The notes under the pieces: model-generated
Seen by the model: only the letters and a program-made list of their open reading frames with translations
The model's database searches: none
What the model was told of the DNA's origin: nothing
Source of the DNA: JBMNEH01 sp050948665
Lineage (GTDB): Bacteria > Bacillota > Clostridia > Christensenellales > UMGS416
Length of the DNA: 64,000 bases
Direction of reading: 5' to 3'
Assembly (NCBI GenBank): GCA_050948665.1
Contig: JBMNEH010000001.1
Location: 1,922,001-1,986,000 of the forward strand
Shown here: positions 28,936 to 37,507 of the stretch, in pieces
Position numbering within the stretch: the stretch's first letter is position 1
Layout of the letters: each line of letters opens with the position of its first letter
Program-made: the position numbers and the translations under genes

Positions 28936-29553
28936 ATGATCGTTCTCGGGCTCACCGGCGGCATAGCCACCGGAAAATCCACTGTAAGCAGGGTTCTGGC
29001 CGCCTGCGGCGCCGCTATATGGGACGCCGACGAAACCTCCCGGAAGGTCGTGCAGCCGGGGCAGGAGGGCAATGAAGCGCTACGCCGGGAGTTTGGTGAC
29101 GATTATTTCTTTCCGGACGGCTCTCTAAAACGGGCCGTTCTGGCGAAGGCGGTGTTTGACGACCCAAAAAAGCTGCTACGCCTGAACGCGGTTATCCATC
29201 CCTATATCCTTAAGGACATGTGTCTGACGGTAGCCCGATGGCGGAAGGAGGGTAAACCGGTCTGCGTGATCGACGCGCCTTTGCTTTTTGAAACCGGCGC
29301 TGACAAGGTCTGTGATGTTATCTGGGTCACCGCCTGCGGTGTGGACAAGCAGATATCCCGCCTTATCAAAAGGAACCGCCTTACCGAGGAGGAAGCCCTT
29401 GCCCGCATCAACGCGCAAATGCCCGAGAAGGAACGCGCCTCACGGGCAAACAGGGTGATCGACACCTCGGACGATAAAGAGCGTACCGCTGCCTTTGTCC
29501 GTGTGTTGTACGAAGAGCTTATGGAAGAAGCCCAAACTTCCGGAGGAAATTAA
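28936..29553 (+). CDS. coaE: Dephospho-CoA kinase
   Basis: A 205-residue P-loop kinase that phosphorylates the 3'-OH of dephospho-CoA, the last step of coenzyme A synthesis. The N-terminal GLTGGIATGKST is the Walker A motif, DADETSRKV follows, and INAQMPEKERASRAN with a near-terminal VIDTSDD completes the family pattern. The start at 28936 is chosen for its AGAAAGGA site; an upstream ATG lacks one. First gene of a unit with lspA and rluD. Confidence 0.95.
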   Translation: MIVLGLTGGIATGKSTVSRVLAACGAAIWDADETSRKVVQPGQEGNEALRREFGDDYFFPDGSLKRAVLAKAVFDDPKKLLRLNAVIHPYILKDMCLTVARWRKEGKPVCVIDAPLLFETGADKVCDVIWVTACGVDKQISRLIKRNRLTEEEALARINAQMPEKERASRANRVIDTSDDKERTAAFVRVLYEELMEEAQTSGGN

Positions 29554-29554
29554 C

Positions 29555-30160
29555 ATGCTGTTGATCGTATTTAGCGTTGCCGCGGCAGTGGTTGCCGTTG
29601 ACCAGGCCGTAAAGCTATGGGCAACCTATGTGCTGCAGCCACAGGGAGACCTTCCGCTGTGGGAAGGGGTCTTCCACCTGACCTATGTGCAGAACGAGGG
29701 TGCCGCCTTCGGTATGCTGGACGGCGCCAGATGGATCTTCGTTGCCGTTACAGCAATCGTCATACTCGGAAGCATTATCTGGCTGGTGCTTCGGCGCAAC
29801 CGGCTTACATCCTATATGGCGCTGACAGCCGGGCTGCTTCTGGGAGGCGCCGGAGGCAATCTGATTGACCGTATCGCGCATGGATATGTAACGGATTTAT
29901 TCTACATTAAGCTCATCAACTTTGCCGTCTTTAATGTAGCGGATGCCGCTATGGTCATAGGAGTTCTCCTTGTCGCCGTTTATATTCTTTTTGTTCATAA
30001 GGAGACGCCGAAAAAACCGACAGTTGCTCCCTCTGTTTCAACGGCGAAAGCTGACGCCGCCTCCCCGGCCGGGAATTCCGTCCCTGCCTCATCCGACCAT
30101 GGATCCTCTCCGGAGAAGGAGACAACGCATGCGAACACTTCGCCTGATACCTGCTCCTGA
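29555..30160 (+). CDS. lspA: Lipoprotein signal peptidase (signal peptidase II)
   Basis: A 201-residue integral-membrane aspartyl protease that cleaves prolipoprotein signal peptides after lipid attachment. Four membrane spans are visible; the catalytic Asp pair lies in GGNLIDRIAHGYVTDL and FNVADAAMV. About 45 residues beyond the last span form a Pro/Ser/Thr/Ala-rich cytoplasmic tail that most LspA proteins lack. It starts 2 nt after coaE with GGAGG, and its tail overlaps the start of rluD by 32 nt. Confidence 0.95.
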   Translation: MLLIVFSVAAAVVAVDQAVKLWATYVLQPQGDLPLWEGVFHLTYVQNEGAAFGMLDGARWIFVAVTAIVILGSIIWLVLRRNRLTSYMALTAGLLLGGAGGNLIDRIAHGYVTDLFYIKLINFAVFNVADAAMVIGVLLVAVYILFVHKETPKKPTVAPSVSTAKADAASPAGNSVPASSDHGSSPEKETTHANTSPDTCS

Positions 30161-31067
30161 GGATGCGGGTACCCGGTTGGACGCATGGCTGGCTGCCCAT
30201 ACCGAACTGTCCCGCTCCCGTGCCGCAGCGCTGTTGGCGGATGGGTGCATTACAGTGAACGGAGCTCCCGCAAAAGCCTCTCTGCGCCTTTCCGGCGGGG
30301 AGGTTATTTTATGTGCCCTGCCGGAGGCGGTGCCTATGGAGGCCCGGCCGGAAGCCATCTCTCTGGATATTGTATATGAAGACGAGGCTATATTAATCAT
30401 CAATAAGCCCCGGGGAATGGTAGTGCATCCGGCTGCCGGAAATACAACCGGTACATTGGTCAATGCCCTGCTGTACCATTGCCATAATCTATCCGGTATC
30501 GGGGGGGTGCTGCGGCCAGGGATCGTTCACCGGATCGACAAGGACACCACGGGGCTGCTGGCCGTGGCAAAAAATGATGAAGCGCATCGGGTTCTGGCCG
30601 CGCAGTTAGAGAACCGCTCCATGTTCCGTCGGTATACCGCCTTGGTAGAGGGGGCGCTCAAGCCGGAGGAGGGCGAAGTGGAGGCACCCATAGGCCGTAA
30701 TCCGGCGGACAGGAAATCCATGGCCGTCGTGCAGAGAGGAAAGCCGGCAGTTACACACTGGCAGGTCCTGCAAAGATTTCCGGACTATACGCTAGTAGCC
30801 TGCCGCCTGGAAACCGGACGCACCCACCAGATCCGGGTACATATGAAGTCTCTCGGGCATCCTGTGGCGGGAGACCCGATATACGGCAGTAAAAAAAATC
30901 CTCTCCGAGCGCCGGGGCAGTTGCTACACGCGGAGAAACTGACGCTGCGTCATCCGATAACCGGGGAGCAAATGACCTTTCAGGCTCCCCTGCCGGAAGA
31001 CTTTCGCCAGATCCTGGATGCGCTTTCCCGTAAAGCCGGCTTTTTTGCAGAAAAAGATCCTAAATAA
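30129..31067 (+). CDS. RluD-family 23S rRNA pseudouridine synthase
   Basis: A 312-residue synthase that isomerises uridines in large-subunit rRNA. It has an N-terminal S4 RNA-binding domain (about 12-70) and the catalytic domain with HRIDKDTTGLLAVAKN, whose Asp is the nucleophile, and GRTHQIRVHMKSLGHPV. The start at 30129 has AAGGAG. It overlaps lspA, an old Bacillota gene order (lspA-yyl-type rluD). Exact target uridines cannot be told from sequence. Confidence 0.93.
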   Translation: MRTLRLIPAPEDAGTRLDAWLAAHTELSRSRAAALLADGCITVNGAPAKASLRLSGGEVILCALPEAVPMEARPEAISLDIVYEDEAILIINKPRGMVVHPAAGNTTGTLVNALLYHCHNLSGIGGVLRPGIVHRIDKDTTGLLAVAKNDEAHRVLAAQLENRSMFRRYTALVEGALKPEEGEVEAPIGRNPADRKSMAVVQRGKPAVTHWQVLQRFPDYTLVACRLETGRTHQIRVHMKSLGHPVAGDPIYGSKKNPLRAPGQLLHAEKLTLRHPITGEQMTFQAPLPEDFRQILDALSRKAGFFAEKDPK

Positions 31068-31119
31068 ACACAACAAAGATCCATGATGCCATGAAGCCAA
31101 AATGAACGCATAGGCAGAA

Positions 31120-31161
31120 CGCTCCCCTGCCCGGCGACCGGCGGAGCAGGGGAGCGTTTTA
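31120..31161 (+). terminator. Intrinsic terminator of coaE-lspA-rluD
   Basis: CGCTCCCCTGC (31120-31130) pairs perfectly with 31146-31156 over a 15-nt loop, followed by TTTTAAAAAA. Confidence 0.85.
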
Positions 31162-31264
31162 AAAAAGACGCAGGGGAAGCAGGGTCCTGCGCTTTAATGC
31201 CGCCTTTTCTCCGGCGCCTGTGTTTACTCCGCTACAATATGGTTCGAGCACTATCAGGGCAATA

Positions 31265-31293
31265 TTGACACCGGCAGACCGGAGTGTTAAAAT
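31265..31293 (+). promoter_or_regulatory. Promoter of dapA-dapB
   Basis: TTGACA, 17 bp, TAAAAT; transcription would start about 30 bp before dapA. Confidence 0.88.
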
Positions 31294-31330
31294 AACGACA
31301 TATCCGACTCCATTGAAGGGGGCAGTCAAC

Positions 31331-32209
31331 ATGAAGATTTTTCGCGGGGCAGCTACTGCGCTGGTAACGCCCTTTGACCACCGGGGAGAGGTGGATTTTG
31401 AGGTTTGGGAGCAGCTGGTAAAGAGGCAGATATCCTCCGGCATATCCGCGTTGATCGTCTGCGGCACAACGGGGGAACCAAGCACCCTAACCACGGACGA
31501 GAAACAGCGCCTTATTTCTTCTGCCATAAGAATCGCCGAGGGCCGGCTTCCGGTCATCGCCGGAACGGGCGGTAACAACACAAAAAAAGTCATTGAGGAC
31601 TCTATAGCCGCCGAGGATTTGGGTGCGGATGCCCTGCTAATCGTGACTCCCTATTATAATAAAACCTCTCCGGACGGCCTTACCGCCCATTACCATGCCG
31701 TTGCCGATCAAGTGAAGCTGCCGATCATCGTGTATAATGTTCCCTCCCGCACCGGGCTGAACGTGACGCCCTCCCAGCTGGCATCCATTGCCACCCACCC
31801 CGGGATCACGGCAATGAAGGAAGCTTCCGGAGATATAAAGCAATTGTTGGAGATGAAACGTCTCTGCCCCGATATGGCCTTCTATTCCGGTACGGATGAG
31901 GTGAACCTTCCCCTGCTCGCCTGTGGCGGCGACGGTGTGATCTCCGTGGTCTCCAATGTAGTGCCCCGGCAGATTGCACGGTTGTGTGACAGTTTTTTTG
32001 CTGGCGATCTGGCGACAGCGCTGGAGATCCAGCTTTCCCTGATGCCTCTGATCGCCGCCCTCTTCTCTGAAACCAACCCCATACCCGCGAAGGCTGCTCT
32101 TTCCGCGATGGGTCTTTGCGAAGATGTGCTGCGCCTGCCGTTAGTACCTATGTCTGATGCGAAAAGGGCAGCATTGCTTGCGCTGCTTAAGGACGGGAGG
32201 CTCATCTGA
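31331..32209 (+). CDS. dapA: 4-hydroxy-tetrahydrodipicolinate synthase
   Basis: A 292-residue TIM-barrel aldolase that condenses pyruvate with aspartate semialdehyde, the first committed step to lysine and diaminopimelate. Visible residues are the GTTGEPSTLT loop, the catalytic Tyr in TPYYNKTSPDG and the Schiff-base Lys in GITAMKEASGD. An AAGGGG site precedes the start. Its stop overlaps the dapB start (TGATG), so the pair is coupled. Confidence 0.95.
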   Translation: MKIFRGAATALVTPFDHRGEVDFEVWEQLVKRQISSGISALIVCGTTGEPSTLTTDEKQRLISSAIRIAEGRLPVIAGTGGNNTKKVIEDSIAAEDLGADALLIVTPYYNKTSPDGLTAHYHAVADQVKLPIIVYNVPSRTGLNVTPSQLASIATHPGITAMKEASGDIKQLLEMKRLCPDMAFYSGTDEVNLPLLACGGDGVISVVSNVVPRQIARLCDSFFAGDLATALEIQLSLMPLIAALFSETNPIPAKAALSAMGLCEDVLRLPLVPMSDAKRAALLALLKDGRLI

Positions 32210-33351
32210 TGATTCGGGTGCTTCTGCAGGGTTGTATGGGAAAAATGGGTCAGTGTATCACCCGCCTTTGTTCTCTTCGTGACGACATGGAGATCGTAGC
32301 CGGAGTCGATATCTTCCTGCCGGAAAAATCTCCCTACCCGGTATACAGCACTCCCGCCGAGGTCACGGAGGAAGCTGATGTTGCCATGGATTTTACTCGG
32401 CCTGAGGGCGTCGACGCATTGCTTCCCTATTGTTTGGAAAAACGGCTCCCCCTGCTGTTGGCCACCACCGCCATTACCGGAGAAAGGTTGGAGCGTATAC
32501 AAGCCGCGGCATTGAAGATCCCTGTTTTCATGGCCAGCAATCTTTCCTTGGGGATCACCCTACTGCGAAGGCTGCTGCCGGAAGCCGCCCGCACTCTGGC
32601 GGGGTATGACGTGGAGATCATCGAGCGCCACCACAACCAAAAGTCGGATGCTCCCAGCGGTACCGCACTTACCCTGGCGAAGGTGTTGGAAACTGTGCGG
32701 GAGGACAGCTATCCGGTCTTTGGGCGGCATGGTGGTCAGGCAAAACGCCGATCCGGTGAGATCGGCATTCACGCCGTGCGCGGTGGAACTGTCGCGGGGG
32801 ACCATGAGGTAAGCTTTTACGGGCATGACGAAGTGGTGACTTTTTCCCACCATGCTGCGTCCCGGGAAATATTCGGCACCGGCGCCTTGGCCGCGGCGTT
32901 CTTTCTTGCAGGAAAACCGGCCGGCTTCTATGATATGGATAATTTGCTGCAGGAAGTGTCCGAAAAAGGCCGGGCGGAGATCCTTCCTCATTTGGGGCAA
33001 CTGGTTTTCTCCGGGACGGACGAGCAGCCTGCCGTGGCGTTGCCGAAGCTTCCCGTAGTGGATACATTTTTTTCTGAGGGCAGGATTTGCCTCCTCCTGC
33101 CGATGGCAAAGATGGCGGAAACTGTTACGACGCTGCGAGCCATGCATCCTGACGCCCAGCCGGTCATAACACCGGATTTGACCTTGCTGCGTTACAGGAA
33201 TCCCGGGCTGTCCCCCTCTGACCTGCCCCGTTTGTCCGCTTTGACAGTGTCACTGAACCCCCGGGCACTTTCGATATCCCCAGGGCAGCTGAAGCTCCTT
33301 TTGAAGGATGAATATGCAGAAATGGCGCTGCGCCTGCTGGAAACCTTATAG
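32209..33351 (+). CDS. dapB: 4-hydroxy-tetrahydrodipicolinate reductase with an extra C-terminal domain
   Basis: A 380-residue protein. Residues 1-248 are a complete DapB, which reduces the DapA product with NAD(P)H: the GCMGKMG nucleotide loop, DFTRPEG, the catalytic ERHHNQKSDAPSGTAL segment and HHAASREIFGTGAL are all present. Standard DapB ends here (about 250-270 residues). Residues 249-380 add about 130 residues that I do not recognise. The last stretch (ISPGQLKLLLKDEYAEMAL) faintly recalls the end of an aspartokinase ACT domain, so allosteric control by lysine is one idea. The extension is in frame with no sign of error. Confidence 0.93.
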   Translation: MIRVLLQGCMGKMGQCITRLCSLRDDMEIVAGVDIFLPEKSPYPVYSTPAEVTEEADVAMDFTRPEGVDALLPYCLEKRLPLLLATTAITGERLERIQAAALKIPVFMASNLSLGITLLRRLLPEAARTLAGYDVEIIERHHNQKSDAPSGTALTLAKVLETVREDSYPVFGRHGGQAKRRSGEIGIHAVRGGTVAGDHEVSFYGHDEVVTFSHHAASREIFGTGALAAAFFLAGKPAGFYDMDNLLQEVSEKGRAEILPHLGQLVFSGTDEQPAVALPKLPVVDTFFSEGRICLLLPMAKMAETVTTLRAMHPDAQPVITPDLTLLRYRNPGLSPSDLPRLSALTVSLNPRALSISPGQLKLLLKDEYAEMALRLLETL

Positions 33352-33368
33352 ACAGTAATATGAAATCA

Positions 33369-33390
33369 GGGCGCTCAGTGCCCTTTTTTT
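33369..33390 (+). terminator. Intrinsic terminator of dapA-dapB
   Basis: GGGCGC/GTGCCC stem (one G-T pair) with a 3-nt loop and seven T residues. Confidence 0.85.
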
Positions 33391-33423
33391 ATGCTTTGGA
33401 AGGACTTTTCACCTTCTGGTGTA

Positions 33424-33452
33424 TTGTTTTTTGATAGATATTGTGGCATAAT
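33424..33452 (+). promoter_or_regulatory. Probable promoter of the phosphate transporter genes
   Basis: TTGTTT, 17 bp, CATAAT preceded by TGG, so an extended -10. Transcription would start near 33459, almost 300 nt before the coding region. Confidence 0.55.
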
Positions 33453-33458
33453 TGTAAA

Positions 33459-33753
33459 GGTTTGGAACGGAATACCTCGTTCGGTTCTGGCCATCAGTTC
33501 TGCGTTGGTGTGAAATTTCTGCCTTCGTTCGATTCCTTTATACAGAAATCCCCCCGTCTATATCCATCTATATCGGACAACGAGAAGCGCAGATTTTCCC
33601 TCTCCCCCCGCCGGGCTTCGTCGGGCAGATATTGACACTTGCGGCGCCGGTGCTCTGGTAATTGTTTTGGTACTCAAACCAATCCCCGTCTTCCGGAACT
33701 TCCGGCTGTTTTTTTGAACTGTAATGTGAACCGTCCGTAAAGGAGAAAGCAAA
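33459..33753 (+). other. Long untranslated leader in front of pit
   Basis: About 295 nt without a convincing reading frame. It holds short inverted repeats (TTGGT/ACCAA at about 33666-33682; CCGGAA/TTCCGG at about 33694-33706) followed by seven T residues (33709-33715), an attenuator-like arrangement shortly before the pit ribosome site (AAAGGAG). I match it to no known riboswitch. A weaker alternative promoter (TTGACA at 33632) lies inside it. Confidence 0.4.
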
Positions 33754-34806
33754 ATGAATCCTACCTTTGGAGAATTCCTGCGGTCCATGGTAGAAAATCC
33801 TTCCCTTCTGGTAACTGTCATATTGACCCTGGGAGTGATCCTGGTAAACGGATGGACGGATGCGCCCAATGCCATTGCCACCTGTATATCGACCCGTTCC
33901 ATGTCACCAAAGGCGGCTATTGCCATGGCATCCGTTTTTAATCTGGGCGGTGTTGTGGTTATGAGTATTGTATCCAAACAGGTCGCGGAAACCATCTATA
34001 CTATGGTCAACTTCGGCGGCGATGCCTCCCAGGCGCTGGTCGCGCTCTGCGCAGCAATGGTGGCGATTGTTGTCTTTGCCATTGCTGCTTGGAAATTCGG
34101 TATTCCCACCAGTGAGAGTCATGCCCTGATCGCTGGATTGTCCGGAGCGGCTATCGCTTTACAAAACGGTTTCAGCGGCATAAACGGCAGTCAGTGGGTG
34201 AAGGTATTATACGGACTCGTCCTCTCCACCTTATTGGGCTTTGGGCTTGGCTGGCTGATGGCCCGGTTGGTCAATCTACTGTTTCGCCGGGCAGACCGCA
34301 GGAAAGCCAATTCCTTCTTCCGGGGCGCGCAGATTTTCGCGTCCGCGGCAATGGCCTTTATGCATGGCGCGCAGGACGGTTTAAAGTTCATCGGTGTTTT
34401 CATGTTGGGAATATCCCTGGCCGGCGGGCATCCATTGACGGCCTCCCTTACCATACCTGTTTGGCTGATGCTGCTTTGTTCGGGAGTCATGGCCTTGGGC
34501 ACTTCCATCGGCGGTTACCGTATCATCAAAGCGGTCGGTATGGATATGGTAAGGCTTTCGAGGTCCCAGGGCTTTGCGGCTGATTTAGCAGGGGCGGTCT
34601 GTCTGTTGCTCGCTTCGGTCACCGGGCTTCCCGTCAGTACCACCCACACAAAAACGACCGCAATCATGGGTGTCGGCGCGGAACACCGCATTTCCTCGGT
34701 TAATTGGAATATTGTCAAAGAAATGCTGTCCGCCTGGGTCCTGACCTTTCCGATATGCGGGATTATCGGTTACCTTATGGCAAAGCTGTTTATTGCCGTA
34801 TTTTAG
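33754..34806 (+). CDS. pit: Inorganic phosphate transporter, PiT family
   Basis: A 350-residue membrane transporter with about ten spans. The duplicated family signature is visible as NGWTDAPNAIATCISTRS near residue 28 and FMHGAQDGLKFIGVF in the second half, together with PTSESHALIAGLSGAA and PVSTTHTKTTAIMGVG. It takes up phosphate, probably as a metal-phosphate complex with a proton or sodium. The PhoU-like partner follows after 9 bp. Confidence 0.95.
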   Translation: MNPTFGEFLRSMVENPSLLVTVILTLGVILVNGWTDAPNAIATCISTRSMSPKAAIAMASVFNLGGVVVMSIVSKQVAETIYTMVNFGGDASQALVALCAAMVAIVVFAIAAWKFGIPTSESHALIAGLSGAAIALQNGFSGINGSQWVKVLYGLVLSTLLGFGLGWLMARLVNLLFRRADRRKANSFFRGAQIFASAAMAFMHGAQDGLKFIGVFMLGISLAGGHPLTASLTIPVWLMLLCSGVMALGTSIGGYRIIKAVGMDMVRLSRSQGFAADLAGAVCLLLASVTGLPVSTTHTKTTAIMGVGAEHRISSVNWNIVKEMLSAWVLTFPICGIIGYLMAKLFIAVF

Positions 34807-34815
34807 GAGGTTTAA

Positions 34816-35442
34816 ATGAAAAAGAATCGCAACACCCACTACTTTGACAGCATGAGTTCCCTCATGGGTTATGCCTGCAAGGCAGCCGCCTGTCTTGAAG
34901 ACGTCTTTACACATTACAATGAAAAGGATCCTATGGAATGGGTCAGGGAGGTGCACGCGATCGAGCATGCCGCGGATCTGGAAAAGCATACTGTCGTGAA
35001 GCGATTGTCAAAAGAGTTTTTACCTCCGGTTGCCCTTGAAGACATCATGGCCGTTATCGAAACCATCGATGATGTAACCGACAGCATCGATGAAGCGGTG
35101 CAATTTCTCTACATGTACAATGTGAGTGAGATCCATCCGGGGGCGAAGGAATTTGCCCTGTTGATTCGGGAGTGCTGCGCCACGGTCAAGGAAGCCCTTG
35201 ATCAGTTTGCCAATTTCAAACGGTCGGCCACTCTCCCCGGATTACTGGTACAAGTCAACGAACTGGAAGAACGGGGAGACCGGCTCCTTATCGAAAACAT
35301 TCGCGCCCTGTACAGCGACGACTCCCTGAACACCCGGACGATCACGGCCTGGCGGGAGATTTTCAATTGTCTGGAGAATTGCTGCGATGCCTGTGAACAC
35401 GTTGCGGATACCATAGAAATGACGATCATGAAAAACACATAA
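34816..35442 (+). CDS. PhoU-like DUF47 protein, PiT accessory
   Basis: A 208-residue all-helical protein of the DUF47 (TIGR00153) family, which resembles PhoU and is almost always encoded next to a PiT transporter. The MSSLMGYACKAA start, the acidic ETIDDVTDSIDEAVQFLY helix with its metal-binding Asp/Glu, and the CDACEHVADTIE ending are typical. It is thought to modulate the transporter. GGAGG lies 6 nt upstream; co-transcribed with pit. Confidence 0.93.
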   Translation: MKKNRNTHYFDSMSSLMGYACKAAACLEDVFTHYNEKDPMEWVREVHAIEHAADLEKHTVVKRLSKEFLPPVALEDIMAVIETIDDVTDSIDEAVQFLYMYNVSEIHPGAKEFALLIRECCATVKEALDQFANFKRSATLPGLLVQVNELEERGDRLLIENIRALYSDDSLNTRTITAWREIFNCLENCCDACEHVADTIEMTIMKNT

Positions 35443-35457
35443 TACCCGGCATATAGG

Positions 35458-35514
35458 AAGGCGGCTCTTCGAACCGATGGAATCGGCGGGAAAGGGCGCC
35501 TTTTCGTTATACCT
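35458..35514 (+). terminator. Possible terminator after the phosphate genes
   Basis: AAGGCG (35458-35463) can pair with CGCCTT (35507-35512), enclosing a CCGAT/ATCGG hairpin, followed by TTCG. No long T-run. Confidence 0.4.
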
Positions 35515-35639
35515 GACATTAAGCCGTAACAAAGACAGCTGCCGTATAGGATGGTTTATCTTTCCATCCGCGTCTGCAATCAGCCGGATAAGTCCCGTCC
35601 GCATACATTCGCACCGCAACCGCTTCTTTCGGTCTTTGT

Positions 35640-36236
35640 TTACCTGCTTCCTGCGGTAGCGATCACGGTCAGGCAAATCTCCACGGCTTTCACCAAAGTA
35701 TTCATAGGCAGGCAGGGCGTCCCCTGCCCCTCTGCCCAGGGAATATGCAGAAAGCCGGATCGTTTCCCCGGCCGGATGCCGAATCCGGCCAATATCCGGT
35801 AGAAGACGTCATTACAGACATAACATCCGGCTGATTCGGAGACAGCAGCCGAGATCCCCTGCTCCGTCAGCGCAACCTCCATCTTCCGGATGGGCAGCGT
35901 GGAGAAAAGGGCAGCCGGTCCATCGGCGAGGATCGCCTGATCCCGGGGGAGGTTGCCGGCATTGTCGGGGATACGGGCGTCCATACAGTTTACGGCGGTC
36001 CTCTCCGGTGTAACAGCCGTCCTGCCTGCCGCCAGCCCCAATGACAAAACAGCGTCCGCATCCAGACGCATGGCTTCCTTCAATGCCTTTTCCCCCGCCG
36101 TTTTGAATACCACGGGCAGCAGCAGTGTGTGTATCTCCATACCGGGCAAAGAAGGAGGCAACCGCTGCAATATAGTTTCCGTGGGGTTTTCTCTGCTTCC
36201 CCCGAAAGGCGTAAAGCCCGTAATAAGCATTTTCAT
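35640..36236 (-). CDS. pcp: Pyroglutamyl-peptidase I
   Basis: A 198-residue cytosolic cysteine peptidase that removes N-terminal pyroglutamate. The triad is visible: Glu in TPERTAVNCMDARIPDN, Cys in SAGCYVCNDVFY and His in GFLHIPW. The N-terminal LITGFTPFGG is the family start. Length is slightly short of the usual ~215 but all catalytic parts are present. The start at 36236 has AGGAAA; a second Met two codons later is possible. It lies 10 bp beyond a terminator of the gene upstream, so it may rely on readthrough. Confidence 0.93.
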   Translation of the reverse strand: MKMLITGFTPFGGSRENPTETILQRLPPSLPGMEIHTLLLPVVFKTAGEKALKEAMRLDADAVLSLGLAAGRTAVTPERTAVNCMDARIPDNAGNLPRDQAILADGPAALFSTLPIRKMEVALTEQGISAAVSESAGCYVCNDVFYRILAGFGIRPGKRSGFLHIPWAEGQGTPCLPMNTLVKAVEICLTVIATAGSR

Positions 36237-36245
36237 GTCGTTTCC

Positions 36246-36276
36246 TAAAAAAGCCCGCGACCCTTAGGCCGCGGGC
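36246..36276 (-). terminator. Intrinsic terminator of the Fe-S aldo/keto reductase
   Basis: On the minus strand GCCCGCG pairs with CGCGGGC over a 10-nt loop and is followed by six T residues, 12 bp after the stop. Confidence 0.9.
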
Positions 36277-36287
36277 ATACTCCCGGT

Positions 36288-37400
36288 TTATTCCAGCACT
36301 TCGGCAATGTCCTTCAGTTTTTCGATGATTTCGATATGCTGGGGGCAATGACTTTCACAGGAACCGCACTGCAGGCATGCAGAGGCGGGATTCCCCTCCG
36401 CGGAGATCCTGGCATAACGGTTCTTGGCTCCCTCTTCGTTTCCATACACCTTTAAAGCATTATACAGGTCAAACATACGGGAAATCGCAATTTTCTGGGG
36501 ACAATCCGCCTCACAGTACTTGCAGCCCGTGCAGGGTATTGTGGGGATCTCCTTCAGCATGGATACCGCGCGGCCCAACACCTGCCGCTCATCTGCGCTT
36601 AGGGGCCGGAAATCAGACATAGTCTTCAGATTATCCTCCATTTGTTCCCTGTTGGACATACCGCTTAGTACGGTGATAAGCCCTTCAAGGGATGCAGCGT
36701 AACGAATTGCCCATGAAGCCACAGACACGTCGGAGCGGGCATCGGTTAAAACCTTCCGCACGGTGGGGGCCAGTGTGGCAAGAGCGCCGCCCTTTACAGG
36801 CTCCATGATAATAACGGGTTTTCCATGCTTCCGTGCGACCTCATAACACTTTCTTGACTGTACATTATCGTCATCCCAGTCTGCGTAATTGATCTGCAGT
36901 TGCACAAACTCTATTTCAGGGTGGGCAGTCAGCAGAGAGTCCAGCATTTCAGCGGTATCATGGAAAGAAAATCCGATATGCTTAGCCTTACCCTCCTCCT
37001 TCTTTTCCCGTACAAACTTCCAGGCATCAAATTTGTTGACGGTCTCGATATTGCTGCGGTTGATATTGTGGATCAGATAGAAATCAAAATATCCCGCACC
37101 GGTACGATCCAGTTGCTCATCGAAGATCCGCTGCATATCCTCCGCCTCATTCACATTCCACATGGGCAGTTTTGTCGCAAGCTGATATCTCTCCCTGTCA
37201 TAACGGGAGGACAGAACATCTTTGACTGCCTTCTCGGACAGTCCGCCGGTATACCCATAAGCGGTATCAAAATACGTAAAACCCTTCGCAAGAAAGGCAT
37301 CTGCCATATCCTTTAACTGAGGAATGTCTACCTTGTCACCGACCATGGGCAGCCGCATCAGGCCGAAGCCCAACTTGGGTATATCATGTCCCAATACCAT
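36288..37400 (-). CDS. Aldo/keto reductase with C-terminal 4Fe-4S ferredoxin domain
   Basis: A 370-residue oxidoreductase common in anaerobic Clostridia. Residues 1-265 form an aldo/keto reductase barrel (LGFGLMRLP, YFDTAYGYTGG, ATKLPMWN, FYLIHNI). The last ~80 residues carry two 4Fe-4S clusters (CTGCKYCEADCP and CLQCGSCESHCP). It probably passes electrons between NAD(P)H or a carbonyl and an iron-sulfur carrier; the substrate is unknown. The start at 37400 is chosen because GGAGG lies 7 nt upstream; an upstream Met has none. Confidence 0.92.
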   Translation of the reverse strand: MVLGHDIPKLGFGLMRLPMVGDKVDIPQLKDMADAFLAKGFTYFDTAYGYTGGLSEKAVKDVLSSRYDRERYQLATKLPMWNVNEAEDMQRIFDEQLDRTGAGYFDFYLIHNINRSNIETVNKFDAWKFVREKKEEGKAKHIGFSFHDTAEMLDSLLTAHPEIEFVQLQINYADWDDDNVQSRKCYEVARKHGKPVIIMEPVKGGALATLAPTVRKVLTDARSDVSVASWAIRYAASLEGLITVLSGMSNREQMEDNLKTMSDFRPLSADERQVLGRAVSMLKEIPTIPCTGCKYCEADCPQKIAISRMFDLYNALKVYGNEEGAKNRYARISAEGNPASACLQCGSCESHCPQHIEIIEKLKDIAEVLE

Positions 37401-37429
37401 CGTACACCTCCTGATTATCATTCCTATTC

Positions 37430-37458
37430 AGTATAACATAAATGCCGTTTCGCCACAA
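37430..37458 (-). promoter_or_regulatory. Promoter of the Fe-S aldo/keto reductase
   Basis: TTGTGG, 17 bp, TATACT on the minus strand, about 30 bp before the start codon and 50 bp from the DnaA-box cluster. Confidence 0.65.
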
Positions 37459-37507
37459 TATCCGGCCCCCACGCTTGCGTTTTTTCATAATTCCTTACAG
37501 AAAAATC

